DNA of 64,000 nt from Agarilytica rhodophyticola (GTDB lineage Bacteria > Pseudomonadota > Gammaproteobacteria > Pseudomonadales > Cellvibrionaceae). Position numbers and translations under genes: made by a program. Under the pieces are notes generated by a model that made no database searches, was not told the origin of the DNA, and saw only the letters and a program-made list of their open reading frames with translations. The stretch lies in the NCBI RefSeq assembly GCF_002157225.2, contig NZ_CP020038.1, positions 5,920,501 to 5,984,500 of the forward strand. The letters are read 5' to 3'. Positions 1 through 9,557 of the stretch are shown here, piece after piece; positions within the stretch are counted from its first letter, which is position 1; each line of letters begins with the position of its first letter.

Positions 1-1251
1 TGCGGGTAAATCGGCCGTCTTTTCAACTGTAGCGACCTCCACACAATCATCCATAACACTATCGATCGACTGAACTTTACAGCTCTCAATAGCCTGCTGA
101 AGTATGGCAAAGTCAAAGGATGCTTCATCTTCCAATAACTTCGATATATTAACTTTAGCTGAAGGTTTGACCGAAATCACACCGCAGTATTCTGGTATGT
201 TAGCGGAGAAATCTTCTACCCCGATATCACGCGCTTGTTGGATAATCTCCGGCTTGGCCGATGCAATCAATGGCCGTAAAACCAACATATCAGTAACACG
301 ATCAATGATAGATAAATTGGGAATAGTTTGGCTGGATACTTGAGAGATAGCCTCACCAGTTACAATTGCCTCGATGTTACCTTTGTGCGCCACTTTCTCA
401 GCTGCACGAAACATCATGCGTTTTAGTACAACCCCCATATTCGAGGGGTTTATTTTGTCCAGTATTTCGCTGACCACGCCCTCGAAAGGTACTGTAATGA
501 ATTTTACACGATGACTAGCGCCATATTTACTCCACAAGAAATAAGCAATTTCCTTAACGCCAACCTCATGGGCACGCCCACCTAAATTGAAAAAACAAAA
601 ATGTGTTCGCATGCCGCGGTTTATCATTTGAAAGCTAGCTACGGTGGAGTCAAATCCTCCTGATACCAATGACATGACAGGCTCTTGTGTTCCTAGAGGA
701 AAACCTCCCATACCGGGATATTTACCTGCCGCGACGAAGAACACATCGTCTTTGACTTCAATATGTATAGTGACATCAGGCTTTTTTAAACGCACACCGG
801 CAGTGGCAATATTCTGATTAAGGCCTCCACCGACATAGCGCTCCAAATCTCCGGAGCTAAAAGAATGTTCGCCATTGCGTTTTACCCTGACACAGAAGGT
901 TTTAGCCACCAACTCCTCCTTCCATAGAGGCAAGGTCTTTTCATAGACATCATGCATATCTTTAAGAGGATAGGGTTTTACTTCCAGGAAATTAGTAATA
1001 CCAGGTATTCGTCCCAAAAGATCGATAAAAGCAGCTCTGGTATTGGCACAGTTTGAAGGCACACGCACCGTCAGCCTATCCCAGTCCTGCACAACGCTTG
1101 TGCGCTCGTGAACTTTTCTACCTAAAGTACGGATATTCTGAGCCAACAGCTTTGTCCAACGTTTACGCACTGGTGCACTTTTTACTGTTATCTCAGAAAA
1201 TAACCGAACGCTAAAAATTAAACAATCATGGCTTTTAGGGAGTGTTTGCAT
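1..1251 (-). CDS. thiI: tRNA 4-thiouridine synthase ThiI, C-terminus cut by window edge
   Basis: ThiI transfers sulfur to U8 of tRNAs and, in many bacteria, supplies sulfur for the thiamine thiazole. The frame is open from the ATG at 1249-1251 to the left edge (417 codons; E. coli ThiI is about 482). The start MQTLPKSHDCLIFSVRLF and the following SEITVKSAPVRKRW match the family N-terminus (ferredoxin-like plus THUMP). The ATP-pyrophosphatase loop SGGFDST lies near residue 203, and the PEYCGVISVKP motif near 363 carries the Cys that in E. coli forms a disulfide with the rhodanese-domain Cys. That C-terminal catalytic Cys would lie beyond the edge, so it cannot be said whether the rhodanese domain is complete. 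The gene is divergent from glnA across about 350 bp; thiI next to glnA is also the arrangement I know from pseudomonads. Confidence 0.93.
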   Translation of the reverse strand, partial: MQTLPKSHDCLIFSVRLFSEITVKSAPVRKRWTKLLAQNIRTLGRKVHERTSVVQDWDRLTVRVPSNCANTRAAFIDLLGRIPGITNFLEVKPYPLKDMHDVYEKTLPLWKEELVAKTFCVRVKRNGEHSFSSGDLERYVGGGLNQNIATAGVRLKKPDVTIHIEVKDDVFFVAAGKYPGMGGFPLGTQEPVMSLVSGGFDSTVASFQMINRGMRTHFCFFNLGGRAHEVGVKEIAYFLWSKYGASHRVKFITVPFEGVVSEILDKINPSNMGVVLKRMMFRAAEKVAHKGNIEAIVTGEAISQVSSQTIPNLSIIDRVTDMLVLRPLIASAKPEIIQQARDIGVEDFSANIPEYCGVISVKPSAKVNISKLLEDEASFDFAILQQAIESCKVQSIDSVMDDCVEVATVEKTADLPA

Positions 1252-1361
1252 CTAATCAACTACTAATTACGTAATAATTAACTCTTTATGAACTCTTAGT
1301 GAACCACTGGTCGACTGCAACCACAATGAATCGCCTTATTTTAATGCATAAAAATATTTAA

Positions 1362-1376
1362 GCACCAAAAAAGTGC
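1362..1376 (+). promoter_or_regulatory. NtrC (GlnG) binding site upstream of glnA
   Basis: The sequence GCAC-N7-GTGC (spacer caaaaaa) is a perfect match to the NtrC dyad core. Its centre is about 109 bp upstream of the start point predicted from the -24/-12 promoter, the distance of the well-known upstream NtrC sites of E. coli glnA. I find no second good dyad one or three turns away. Confidence 0.75.
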
Positions 1377-1451
1377 ACCTCATGGCTTGTCACTTGTAAA
1401 TATATTGACCTAACCTCTGATTAGACGTGGCCTGAAACTATTTTTATATTA

Positions 1452-1466
1452 TGGCACATAATTTGC
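1452..1466 (+). promoter_or_regulatory. Sigma-54 (-24/-12) promoter of glnA
   Basis: TGGCAC-ATAAT-TTGC is an exact match to the sigma-54 consensus with the obligatory GG-N10-GC spacing (GG at 1453-1454, GC at 1465-1466). Transcription should start near 1477, giving a leader of about 128 nt before glnA. With the NtrC dyad upstream it makes a complete nitrogen-regulated enhancer/promoter unit. Confidence 0.9.
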
Positions 1467-1604
1467 GGTTTCCTAAAGCTTGAATCTTGCGTCTCAGATT
1501 TATTGCATTACTATGGCAACTGCCCAACTGAGGCGAGAGACTAACATTCGAACCGCATTAATAATATATCTATGGCTGGGGCCATCTGTGGAGGAATTCT
1601 TAAT

Positions 1605-3011
1605 ATGTCAGAACATACTCTGAACCTGATTAAAGAAAAAGAAGCCCGCTGGGTTGATCTTCGATTCACCGATACAAAAGGAAAAGAACAACACGTATCT
1701 ATTCCAGCATCAGAAGTTGACGAAGGCTTTTTCGAAGAAGGCAAAATGTTCGATGGCTCATCAATCGCTGGCTGGAAAGGAATTAATGAATCAGACATGA
1801 TTCTAATGCCAGACGACAGCTCTAGCATTATTGACCCGTTTACTGACGAACCTACTGTTATCATCCGCTGTAACATTGTCGAACCATCTACTGGTCAAGG
1901 TTATGAACGTGACCCTCGTTCCATCGCCCAGCGCGCAGAAGAATACTTAAAATCAACAGGTCTAGGCGATACAGCATTCTTTGGTCCTGAGCCAGAGTTC
2001 TTTGTTTTTGACGATATCAAATGGGGCTCAGATATGAGCGGTGCTTTCTATAAAGTATCCTCTGAAGAAGCCGCTTGGTCATCAGAAAATTCTATCGACG
2101 GCGGCAATATGGGCCATCGTCCAGGCGTTAAAGGTGGTTACTTCCCTGTTCCTCCAGTTGACTCTCTGCACGATATCCGTGGTGCAATGTGTGCAGCTAT
2201 GGAAGAAATGGGTTTAGAAATTGAAGTTCATCACCACGAGGTTGGTACAGCAGGACAGTGTGAAATTGGTGTTGGTGCAAATAGCTTGACCAAGAAAGCC
2301 GACGAAGTTCAGATTCTAAAATACTGCGTCCACAACGTTGCTCACGCTTATGGTAAAACAGCGACCTTCATGCCCAAGCCTCTAGTTGGCGACAACGGTA
2401 GTGGTATGCATGTTCACCAATCATTCTCTAAAGACGGCGTTAACCAGTTCGCGGGAGATGCCTACTCGGGTTTAAGTGAAACAGCATTGTTTTACATTGG
2501 TGGAATTATCAAGCACGCCCGTGCATTGAACGCATTTTGTAATGCATCAACTAACTCCTACAAGCGTTTGGTTCCAGGTTTTGAAGCTCCAGTTATTCTT
2601 GCTTACTCTGCGCGCAACCGCTCAGCATCAATTCGTATTCCATATGTGAGCGCGCCAAAAGGTAAGCGTATTGAAACACGTTTCCCTGATCCAACAGCGA
2701 ACCCTTACTTGGCTTTCTCGGCATTGTTAATGGCTGGTCTTGACGGTATTAAGAATAAAATTCATCCAGGGGATTCAGCAGATAAAGATCTATACGATCT
2801 TCCTCCAGAAGAGCAATCTGAGTACCCAACAGTCTGCTCCTCATTCGAGCAAGCCTTGGATGCCCTCGATAAGGATCGTGAGTTCTTAACTGCTGGTGGT
2901 GTATTCTCAGACGATATGATTGATGCCTACATCGAGCTTAAAAAGGAAGAAGTTGAAACATTGAATATGACAACTCACCCAGTTGAGTTCTCTATGTACT
3001 ACTCAGTGTAG
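1605..3011 (+). CDS. glnA: Glutamine synthetase type I
   Basis: Makes glutamine from glutamate, ammonia and ATP in the cytoplasm; the main ammonia-assimilation enzyme. I place the start at the ATG at 1605, which follows a strong GGAGGA at 1590-1595 and gives 468 residues beginning [16 protein letters not shown], the usual GlnA N-terminus (E. coli 469). An upstream in-frame ATG at 1572 would add 11 residues that do not look like GlnA and lacks a ribosome site. Visible motifs: the beta-grasp DGSSIAGW near 49, the catalytic stretch with [23 protein letters not shown] and [10 protein letters not shown], and the adenylylation site DLYDLPPEE (Tyr near residue 397), so activity is probably controlled by GlnE. 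Transcription is predicted from a sigma-54/NtrC promoter, and a strong terminator follows directly. Confidence 0.98.
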   Translation: MSEHTLNLIKEKEARWVDLRFTDTKGKEQHVSIPASEVDEGFFEEGKMFDGSSIAGWKGINESDMILMPDDSSSIIDPFTDEPTVIIRCNIVEPSTGQGYERDPRSIAQRAEEYLKSTGLGDTAFFGPEPEFFVFDDIKWGSDMSGAFYKVSSEEAAWSSENSIDGGNMGHRPGVKGGYFPVPPVDSLHDIRGAMCAAMEEMGLEIEVHHHEVGTAGQCEIGVGANSLTKKADEVQILKYCVHNVAHAYGKTATFMPKPLVGDNGSGMHVHQSFSKDGVNQFAGDAYSGLSETALFYIGGIIKHARALNAFCNASTNSYKRLVPGFEAPVILAYSARNRSASIRIPYVSAPKGKRIETRFPDPTANPYLAFSALLMAGLDGIKNKIHPGDSADKDLYDLPPEEQSEYPTVCSSFEQALDALDKDREFLTAGGVFSDDMIDAYIELKKEEVETLNMTTHPVEFSMYYSV

Positions 3012-3033
3012 TCCACTCGATAATTTTCTAATC

Positions 3034-3060
3034 AAAACCCGCGTAAGCGGGTTTTTTTAT
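3034..3060 (+). terminator. Rho-independent terminator of glnA
   Basis: Arms AAAACCCGC (3034-3042) and GCGGGTTTT (3047-3055) around a GTAA loop, followed by a run of T. It begins 22 bp after the glnA stop. Confidence 0.92.
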
Positions 3061-3524
3061 AGCTAGAAAATATGTTCTCCTCACCCACTGTCCACACCTA
3101 AAACCACACCATCCTATGCACCGAAGCTTAAGTATACGAGCAGGTGTCGCACTGTAGTTTAATCTATTTTAGGTCGATATTTTAAGCTTAACGCACTAAA
3201 AACATACACAGAATATAGCCCAACAAGAGAAATCACTATTTTGGTGCAAAAAATAGCTATACTGAATTTAGAGACTTAATGAACTTGGCACATTAGACAG
3301 AATAACGATGATAAAACCGTCACACTGCCTTTATATCTGCGTAACAGCATAGAGGAGGAAACCACCATAAAATGCGCCAACTAGCAAATAGATATGCTGT
3401 TTTTTCCTTTTATAGCAATATAAATATCCTTAATACACACTTAATCAAGATTTAGAAGGTTAAATGGTTCAAGGTTGGATTACAAATTGCATATTGCCTA
3501 TAACACTATTTAAACCGATGACCC
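3061..3524 (+). promoter_or_regulatory. Spacer before glnL with a candidate -24/-12 promoter
   Basis: A 464-bp spacer with no gene that I can support. Near its end, TGG-ATTACAAA-TTGCA at 3476-3491 keeps the GG-N10-GC spacing and a good TTGCA -12 box, but the -24 element is TGGATT instead of TGGCAC and no GCAC-N7-GTGC dyad is evident nearby. It lies about 35 bp before the glnL start. It may give glnL-glnG their own nitrogen-responsive promoter; the call is weak. Confidence 0.3.
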
Positions 3525-4595
3525 ATGGTAGAGCAAGCAAGCTACAAACAAATCCTAGATAGCCTGACGACAGCCGTTATTGTGCTGGACTATCAGCTAA
3601 AAGTGTCCTATCTCAACGCTTCAGCCGAGTCACTTATGGGAATTAGTAGTGAGCACCTGGTTGGAAAGTCTATTGAAGTTTGCTTTGGTGTCAAAGATGG
3701 AACACCTAAATCCTTGCAAGAAGCCCTCGAGGAAAATCGTCATTTTACTCGCAGGCAAGTGTGCTGGAAACTGCATAATCAGCAAGAAGTGACCTTGGAC
3801 TACACAGTCACACCGACACCTGAAATCGGCTATATCACCGTTGAGATTCAACCATTAGATCGTTTGTTAAGGATAAGCCGTGAAGAGGCATGGATCTCAT
3901 CACAGGAGACATCTCGCAACCTAGTTCGAAGTATGGCCCATGAGATCAAGAACCCTCTGGGAGGTATCCGAGGCGCGGCACAACTACTATCTCGCGAACT
4001 GGGCGATTCTCAATTAGAGGAATATACCCGAATAATCATTGATGAAACAGACAGGCTGCGTAACTTAGTTGACCGCATGCTTGGGCCTCGCACACCGCCA
4101 GATATGGAAAGTCTCAATATTCATGAAGTACTTGAGCACGTTGTATCTGTTGTCAGGATGGAGGTTCAGGGTAACGTGGAAATCAAACGAGATTATGACC
4201 CCAGTATTCCGAATATTGAGGGGGACAAAACTCAACTAGTGCAAGCTTTTCTCAATATAGTGCGCAACGCAATTCAAGCATTAACAGAAAACCAAGAACA
4301 GCAAGACCCTAACGTTATCATTACTACACGAATAAAACTGCGCTACACCATTGGCAGAATCAACTACCCACTGGTGGTAAAAGTCAGTATCACTGATAAC
4401 GGGCCGGGGATATCTAAAGACATCGTTGGCGATATATTTTTCCCAATGATTACAGGAAGAGCTGAAGGCTCTGGCCTTGGCTTATCTATCGCCCAGAATT
4501 TAATCGGTCGGCACTATGGCTTAATAGAGTGCAATAGTGAAACAGGCCATACAGAATTTGCCGTATATATACCTTTAGGAAAGAGACATGCATAA
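3525..4595 (+). CDS. glnL: Nitrogen regulation sensor kinase NtrB (GlnL)
   Basis: Cytoplasmic histidine kinase/phosphatase that, under control of PII, phosphorylates NtrC when nitrogen is short. The 356 residues hold an N-terminal PAS domain (about 5-110), a dimerisation/phosphoacceptor helix with SMAHEIKNPLGG in which His139 is the phosphorylated residue (His139 also in E. coli), and a HATPase_c domain with NAIQAL (N box), DNGPGI (G1) and GSGLGLSIA (G2). No membrane segment is present, as expected for the family. The stop overlaps the glnG start by 8 bp, so the two are translationally coupled. It is separated from glnA by a terminator, so it can be transcribed independently. Confidence 0.96.
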   Translation: MVEQASYKQILDSLTTAVIVLDYQLKVSYLNASAESLMGISSEHLVGKSIEVCFGVKDGTPKSLQEALEENRHFTRRQVCWKLHNQQEVTLDYTVTPTPEIGYITVEIQPLDRLLRISREEAWISSQETSRNLVRSMAHEIKNPLGGIRGAAQLLSRELGDSQLEEYTRIIIDETDRLRNLVDRMLGPRTPPDMESLNIHEVLEHVVSVVRMEVQGNVEIKRDYDPSIPNIEGDKTQLVQAFLNIVRNAIQALTENQEQQDPNVIITTRIKLRYTIGRINYPLVVKVSITDNGPGISKDIVGDIFFPMITGRAEGSGLGLSIAQNLIGRHYGLIECNSETGHTEFAVYIPLGKRHA

Positions 4596-6033
4596 ATCTA
4601 ATGTAGTTTGGATAGTAGATGATGACCGTTCAATTCGATGGGTATTAGAGAAAGCCCTGCAAAATGCTGGAATCAATACTAATAGCTTCGAAACCGGCGA
4701 TAAAGTACTGTCGCGCTTACAAAGTGAAAAGCCAAACGCGATTGTTAGTGATGTGCGAATGCCGGGAACTGATGGCTTAGCTATGCTCAAGCAAGTTCAA
4801 AATATTTACCCTGATCTCCCTGTCATCATTATGACGGCCCATTCAGACCTGGACAGCGCTGTATCAGCATACAAAGGCGGTGCCTTTGAATATTTGCCAA
4901 AACCCTTCGACGTCGATGAAGCCGTAGCTGTTACACAGCGAGCATTAGTACATTCCAATGAAGTAGATCCGATGGTAGCTGGAAGTAGCATGGTGCCAGC
5001 GGATGAAAATACCGACATCATCGGTGAAGCTCCTGCAATGCAAGAGGTTTTTCGAGCAATCGGCCGGCTTTCCCAATCTAATATTACCGTGCTTATCAAC
5101 GGAGAATCGGGCACTGGTAAAGAGCTAGTAGCACGTGCACTTCACATGCATAGTCCTCGTCGTGAGAGCCCTTTTATCGCATTAAATATGGCAGCAATAC
5201 CAAAAGATTTGATTGAATCAGAACTATTTGGTCACGAAAAAGGCGCATTTACAGGTGCCGGAGGCCAACGGCAAGGACGCTTTGAACAAGCGAACTCAGG
5301 AACATTATTCTTAGATGAAATTGGCGATATGCCAGCTGAAACACAAACACGGCTATTGCGCGTACTGGCAGATGGAGAATTTTATCGTGTAGGCGGACAT
5401 ACTCCCATTAAGGTTGATGTCCGTATCATTGCAGCAACACACCAAAACCTGGAAGATTTAGTGGAACAAAATCGTTTCAGGGAAGACCTTTTCCATCGCC
5501 TTAACGTTATTCGGATACATCTACCTAAGCTTGCAGATCGACGTGAAGATATTCCCAAACTTACTCAGCACTTCCTCAACTCTGCGGCCAAGGAGTTGAA
5601 TGTCGAGCCAAAAGTGTTATCACAAGATGCTGAGGCATATATGAGCCGTTTGTCTTGGCCTGGTAATGTTAGACAGCTTGAAAACACTTGTCGCTGGATT
5701 ACCGTGATGGCCTCAGGCCGTGAGGTACATATTGCCGATTTACCACCAGAGCTTGTAGAAACCAAAGTAAACGAAGCGCCCAGTGGCGACTGGGAAAAAG
5801 CATTGCGTCAGTGGGCTGACCAGAGTTTAGCTTGCGGACAAAAAGATATTCTTTCCGATGCAGTGCCTACATTTGAAAGAGCATTGATAGAGACGGCGCT
5901 AAAACATACTGCTGGGCGTAAAAGAGATGCTGCAAACCTGCTAGGCTGGGGCCGCAACACTCTCACACGCAAATTAAAAGAACTTAACATGACATCTAGC
6001 AACGAGGACACTGTTCAAGAAGCCCCTCAATAA
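4588..6033 (+). CDS. glnG: Nitrogen regulation response regulator NtrC (GlnG)
   Basis: Sigma-54-dependent activator; when phosphorylated by GlnL it binds GCAC-N7-GTGC dyads and remodels the sigma-54 holoenzyme. The 481 residues have a receiver domain (acidic pocket DDD at 11-13, phosphoacceptor Asp55 in VSDVRMPG), a AAA+ domain with Walker A GESGTGKE, the sigma-54 contact loop GAFTGA, Walker [10 protein letters not shown] and an arginine-finger region, and a C-terminal Fis-type helix-turn-helix ([19 protein letters not shown]). Start at 4588 follows GGAAAGAGA, overlapping glnL by 8 bp. An obvious target in this window is the glnA promoter. The 3' end overlaps the end of the convergent His-rich gene by 7 bp. 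Confidence 0.97.
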   Translation: MHKSNVVWIVDDDRSIRWVLEKALQNAGINTNSFETGDKVLSRLQSEKPNAIVSDVRMPGTDGLAMLKQVQNIYPDLPVIIMTAHSDLDSAVSAYKGGAFEYLPKPFDVDEAVAVTQRALVHSNEVDPMVAGSSMVPADENTDIIGEAPAMQEVFRAIGRLSQSNITVLINGESGTGKELVARALHMHSPRRESPFIALNMAAIPKDLIESELFGHEKGAFTGAGGQRQGRFEQANSGTLFLDEIGDMPAETQTRLLRVLADGEFYRVGGHTPIKVDVRIIAATHQNLEDLVEQNRFREDLFHRLNVIRIHLPKLADRREDIPKLTQHFLNSAAKELNVEPKVLSQDAEAYMSRLSWPGNVRQLENTCRWITVMASGREVHIADLPPELVETKVNEAPSGDWEKALRQWADQSLACGQKDILSDAVPTFERALIETALKHTAGRKRDAANLLGWGRNTLTRKLKELNMTSSNEDTVQEAPQ

Positions 6034-6467
6034 CATCTATGACGGGGCACTTCTACATAGACATCTCGACCTCTACGACGTTTTACCTTAAAACACTCTC
6101 CGTAGCTGTTACTTGTATAGTAGTGGCTGCGACGTTGGCGACGATAATGATCATCGGGACAATGACGATTGTGTCGATGAAATGCATGAGTCGCTAATCC
6201 ACCTACCAAAGCTCCCCCTAGAAAGTAATTTCGCTCACGGCGACGGCGCTTGCGATCGTCGTACCTACGGTGATTACGGTGCTCATAGTGATGACGACGA
6301 TGATGATTATAGCTATGGCCGCGACGTGAATCATGACGATGGTGCTCATAGTGCTGACCTTCGCGATACCTGCTTCTGCGATCATCATCATCGTCGTCAT
6401 CTGCCTCAGATAAACCTGCTGCAAATAAACTGATACTGCCAATAAAAAATAACCAACTCAATTTCAT
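6027..6467 (-). CDS. Exported His/Arg/Asp-rich protein of unknown function
   Basis: A 146-residue protein with a good signal peptide (MKLSWLFFIGSISLFAAG, predicted cleavage after SEA), followed at once by seven Asp in a row and then about 60 residues dominated by His, Arg, Tyr and Asp (repeats such as HYEHHRHDSRRGHSYNHHRR). A small Gly/Ala segment (FLGGALVGGLATHAF) sits in the middle, and the tail has two Cys (GECFKVKRRR and PRHRCY) that could pair in the periplasm. A GAGGG ribosome site lies 8 nt before the ATG. The His clusters suggest metal binding, but that is inference from composition only; I know no named family. It is convergent with glnG and overlaps its stop. The alternative, a composition artefact opposite glnG, is unlikely because almost all of it lies outside glnG and it has both a signal peptide and a ribosome site. 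Confidence 0.75.
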   Translation of the reverse strand: MKLSWLFFIGSISLFAAGLSEADDDDDDDRRSRYREGQHYEHHRHDSRRGHSYNHHRRHHYEHRNHRRYDDRKRRRRERNYFLGGALVGGLATHAFHRHNRHCPDDHYRRQRRSHYYTSNSYGECFKVKRRRGRDVYVEVPRHRCY

Positions 6468-6707
6468 CTCTAAAACCCTCTTGTTTCAGGTACAGTGCTA
6501 GTCTATGTATGTCCAGCTGAATCCGAGCTGAACTGTTTAACAAGCCATCAAATGAGAGACTTAAAGTTGACTTGTTCGCTTGTAGCCTACAAAGAGGAAC
6601 ATTAACTGAGCTTTAACAGTCGAAAGAGCTCAACGAGAATAGCCGTCGTAGCTGATGGTTTTGCTCTGCACAAATGACCTATACAATAAATAACTAGAGA
6701 CCTACTA

Positions 6708-9458
6708 ATGGAAAGAACTACGAGACGCCATACTTCGATATGTTGCTACTTAATAAAGTTGAAGTTTTTGCTATCACTACTCGTACTCTGCAGTGCGGCA
6801 AATGCAGCTAAAATTAAAGAGATTCAAACAATAGAAGGGATAAGTGAGTATTCACTTGATAATGGTTTACAGATACTGCTTTTCCCCGATGAAAGTAAAG
6901 ACACAATTACCGTCAATATTACCTACCAGGTAGGATCAAAGCACGAGAACTACGGTGAAACAGGTATGGCTCACCTGCTTGAGCACTTACTATTCAAAGG
7001 GTCAAAGAAACATAAAAATATAACCAAAGAAATGACTGATCACGGTGCACAAGCCAATGGAACCACGTGGTATGAACGCACCAATTACTATGAGACATTT
7101 AAAGCAACCGAAGAAAATCTCAACTGGGCTTTGTCTATGGAAGCCGACCGGATGGTAAATTCCTTTGTTGCACAAAAAGATCTCGATAGTGAAATGACAG
7201 TAGTGCGCAATGAATTTGAACGTGGGGAAAATTCTCCAGTACAAATTTTAATACAGCGTATTTACTCATCAGCATTTGATTGGCATAACTATGGCAATTC
7301 AACCATAGGCGCACGCTCAGACATAGAAAACGTCAAGATAGAGAATCTTAGAAATTTTTATAAAAAGTACTACCAACCTGATAATGCGACACTTACCATC
7401 GCAGGTAAAATCGATAAAGACAAAACCTTAAAGCTCGTCAAAAAATATTTTGGCAAAATAAAAAAACCATCGAGAACCCTACCTGAATTTTACACTGTTG
7501 ACCAAGTACAAGATGGTGAACGCAGTATTACTCTGCGTCGTGTCGGGGGTGAACAAGTAGTTGCGGCTGCTTATAAAATTCCTTCAGGTATCCACGAAGA
7601 CTTCGCAGCACTAGATATTCTTTCCTCGATTTTAGGTGATTCGCCAACTGGGAGACTACACAAAAATTTAACTGAAAAACAATTAGCAACCGTAACTTGG
7701 GCATGGCCTAATCAGCAAAAAGAGCCGGGGCTACTTTATTTTAATGCAACGGTAGACGCTAATACAGATATTGAAAAAAGCACTTCTGCGCTACTTGAAA
7801 CACTGGAAAATATCGCCCAAAAACCTATCACTAATAAAGAAGTAGAACGCGCAAAACGAAAAACCCTTAAACAAATAGAACTGGCGTTTAATGACTCCCA
7901 AAAAATATCGATTAATTTAAGTGAATGGATTGGTATTGGTGACTGGCGTATGTTGTTTATTAATAGAGACAGAATAGAAAAAGTCACCGCTGAAGATGTG
8001 CAAAGAGTGGCGAAGAAATACCTTATTTCCTCTAACAGAACTCTTGGACAGTTCTTACCAACAAAGGAGCCAGAGCGAGCAATAATAACTCAAGCTCCTA
8101 ATATTGAAGAACTGGTTGAGGGCTACAAAGGTAAAAAAGTCATTAGCCAAGGTGAAGCTTTTGATGCAACTTTAGAAAACATATCGAAGCGTGAAATTAG
8201 AAATAAACAAGGTGGTATTAAAATTTCAGCAGTTCCAATTAAAACACGGGGCGAATCGGTATTTATAAACATTCGAGTAGGATTGGGCAACGAGAATTCT
8301 TTGCAAAATAAAAGCTCAGTTCATGAGTTAACTGCAGCTATGCTGTTACGTGGTAACAAGAGACTCAGTCGTGAAGACCTGCAAGATGAATTTGATAGTT
8401 TAAAGGCACAAGGGGGCATAGGCCACAATGCTCAATCGATTACAGCGTCCTATGAGACTACTAGGGAAAACCTTCCGAAAGTGATTGCTTTAATACACGA
8501 AGTGCTGACGACAGCTAGTTTTCCTGAGAAGGAGTTTAACCTCCTAAAAGCTCAGAAACTTTCAAAACTAAGTTCCGACAGCACCGACCCACAAGCCCTG
8601 GCTTTCAACAAGCTATTATCTAACTTAAACACCTACCCTGTAGGCCACATGTATCATGCGGAAACATTCGATGAATATCGCCAAGCATTAGAGTCCACTA
8701 CATTAGAGGATGTAAAAAGCTTCTATAAAGAAAATTTTGGCAGTATGAATATTCAAGTAGGTGTCGCTGGCGATTTTGATTACAAAAACATTAACCAGCA
8801 GATATTTGATCAGTTCTCAGACTGGAAAAGCCAAATCAAATATAAAAGAGAGAAAGAGTTATTCCAAGACGTAGAGTTGTTCAACGAAAAAATAGAAACG
8901 CCTGATAAGAAAAATTCATTCTTTGTAGCGGCAAGAAATTTAGATCTTACTCATAAACATGAAGATGCGCCGGCTTTATACGTAATTACACGTATGCTTG
9001 GTGGAGGTTTTTTAAATAGTCGCTTAGCATCCCGAATTCGCCAAAAAGATGGCCTAAGTTATGGTGTAGGCGCGTTCCTACGTCTAGATCGTTTTAACGA
9101 AAATGGTCGCTTCTTCGCTTATGCTATAAGTGCACCACAAAATACAGAAAAAGTAGAAAAGGCATTTAAAGAGGAGATGCAGCGAGCATACGATGAAGGG
9201 TTTACGCAACAAGAGTTATCATCGTCTATAGAAGGCTTACTCGACCAAGCTAAAATAACACGTAGCGACAATAGAGTATTGGCACAAACCCTTAGAAGCT
9301 TTTATAACGATGAATTTACCTTTATTCAAGAAAAAGAAATTCAAGATAAGATACGCCAGCTTACAGTAGAAGATGTTAATCGTGTTATGCGAAAGTATCT
9401 CTCGCCCAAAACTATGTCGATTGTAAAAGCTGGCGATTTTGCTAGTTTGAAAGAGTAA
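6708..9458 (+). CDS. M16-family (pitrilysin/insulinase) zinc peptidase, periplasmic
   Basis: A 916-residue two-lobed metallopeptidase. The N-terminus has a hydrophobic stretch ending SAANA (about 17-34), a probable signal peptide preceded by a long basic region, so the product is probably periplasmic. The inverted zinc motif HLLEH is at residues 89-93, with the third ligand Glu169 in VVRNEFERG, 76 residues on, as in active M16 enzymes. The second half (from about 490) is the non-catalytic M16 repeat with DGLSYGVGAF near 785, the substrate-binding tyrosine motif. Such full-length paired-domain proteins degrade peptides of limited size in an enclosed chamber; the substrate here is unknown. It is monocistronic and ends at a strong bidirectional terminator. 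Confidence 0.93.
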   Translation: MERTTRRHTSICCYLIKLKFLLSLLVLCSAANAAKIKEIQTIEGISEYSLDNGLQILLFPDESKDTITVNITYQVGSKHENYGETGMAHLLEHLLFKGSKKHKNITKEMTDHGAQANGTTWYERTNYYETFKATEENLNWALSMEADRMVNSFVAQKDLDSEMTVVRNEFERGENSPVQILIQRIYSSAFDWHNYGNSTIGARSDIENVKIENLRNFYKKYYQPDNATLTIAGKIDKDKTLKLVKKYFGKIKKPSRTLPEFYTVDQVQDGERSITLRRVGGEQVVAAAYKIPSGIHEDFAALDILSSILGDSPTGRLHKNLTEKQLATVTWAWPNQQKEPGLLYFNATVDANTDIEKSTSALLETLENIAQKPITNKEVERAKRKTLKQIELAFNDSQKISINLSEWIGIGDWRMLFINRDRIEKVTAEDVQRVAKKYLISSNRTLGQFLPTKEPERAIITQAPNIEELVEGYKGKKVISQGEAFDATLENISKREIRNKQGGIKISAVPIKTRGESVFINIRVGLGNENSLQNKSSVHELTAAMLLRGNKRLSREDLQDEFDSLKAQGGIGHNAQSITASYETTRENLPKVIALIHEVLTTASFPEKEFNLLKAQKLSKLSSDSTDPQALAFNKLLSNLNTYPVGHMYHAETFDEYRQALESTTLEDVKSFYKENFGSMNIQVGVAGDFDYKNINQQIFDQFSDWKSQIKYKREKELFQDVELFNEKIETPDKKNSFFVAARNLDLTHKHEDAPALYVITRMLGGGFLNSRLASRIRQKDGLSYGVGAFLRLDRFNENGRFFAYAISAPQNTEKVEKAFKEEMQRAYDEGFTQQELSSSIEGLLDQAKITRSDNRVLAQTLRSFYNDEFTFIQEKEIQDKIRQLTVEDVNRVMRKYLSPKTMSIVKAGDFASLKE

Positions 9459-9491
9459 GCTTATACAACCATAACAACAAAGAAATATAGT

Positions 9492-9524
9492 TTCTGAAAA
9501 AAGGCTTACCGCCTTTTTTCAGAA
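9492..9524. terminator. Bidirectional terminator between M16 peptidase and ABC operon
   Basis: Perfect 14-bp arms TTCTGAAAAAAGGC (9492-9505) and GCCTTTTTTCAGAA (9511-9524) around TTACC. The A/T runs within the arms allow termination in both directions. The same arms occur in the terminator after gnd at 41214-41246. Confidence 0.88.
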
Positions 9525-9557
9525 TTTACCAGCAAAGTTTTTAAGATCCTTTCCTCT

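Noticed and set aside
1541-1876. Open frame on the minus strand opposite glnA
   Set aside because: Shadow of a highly conserved gene; no ribosome site or protein features.
6113-6433. Plus-strand and second minus-strand frames within the His-rich gene
   Set aside because: They arise from the repetitive codons of the real gene (Asp/His runs) and lack a start context.
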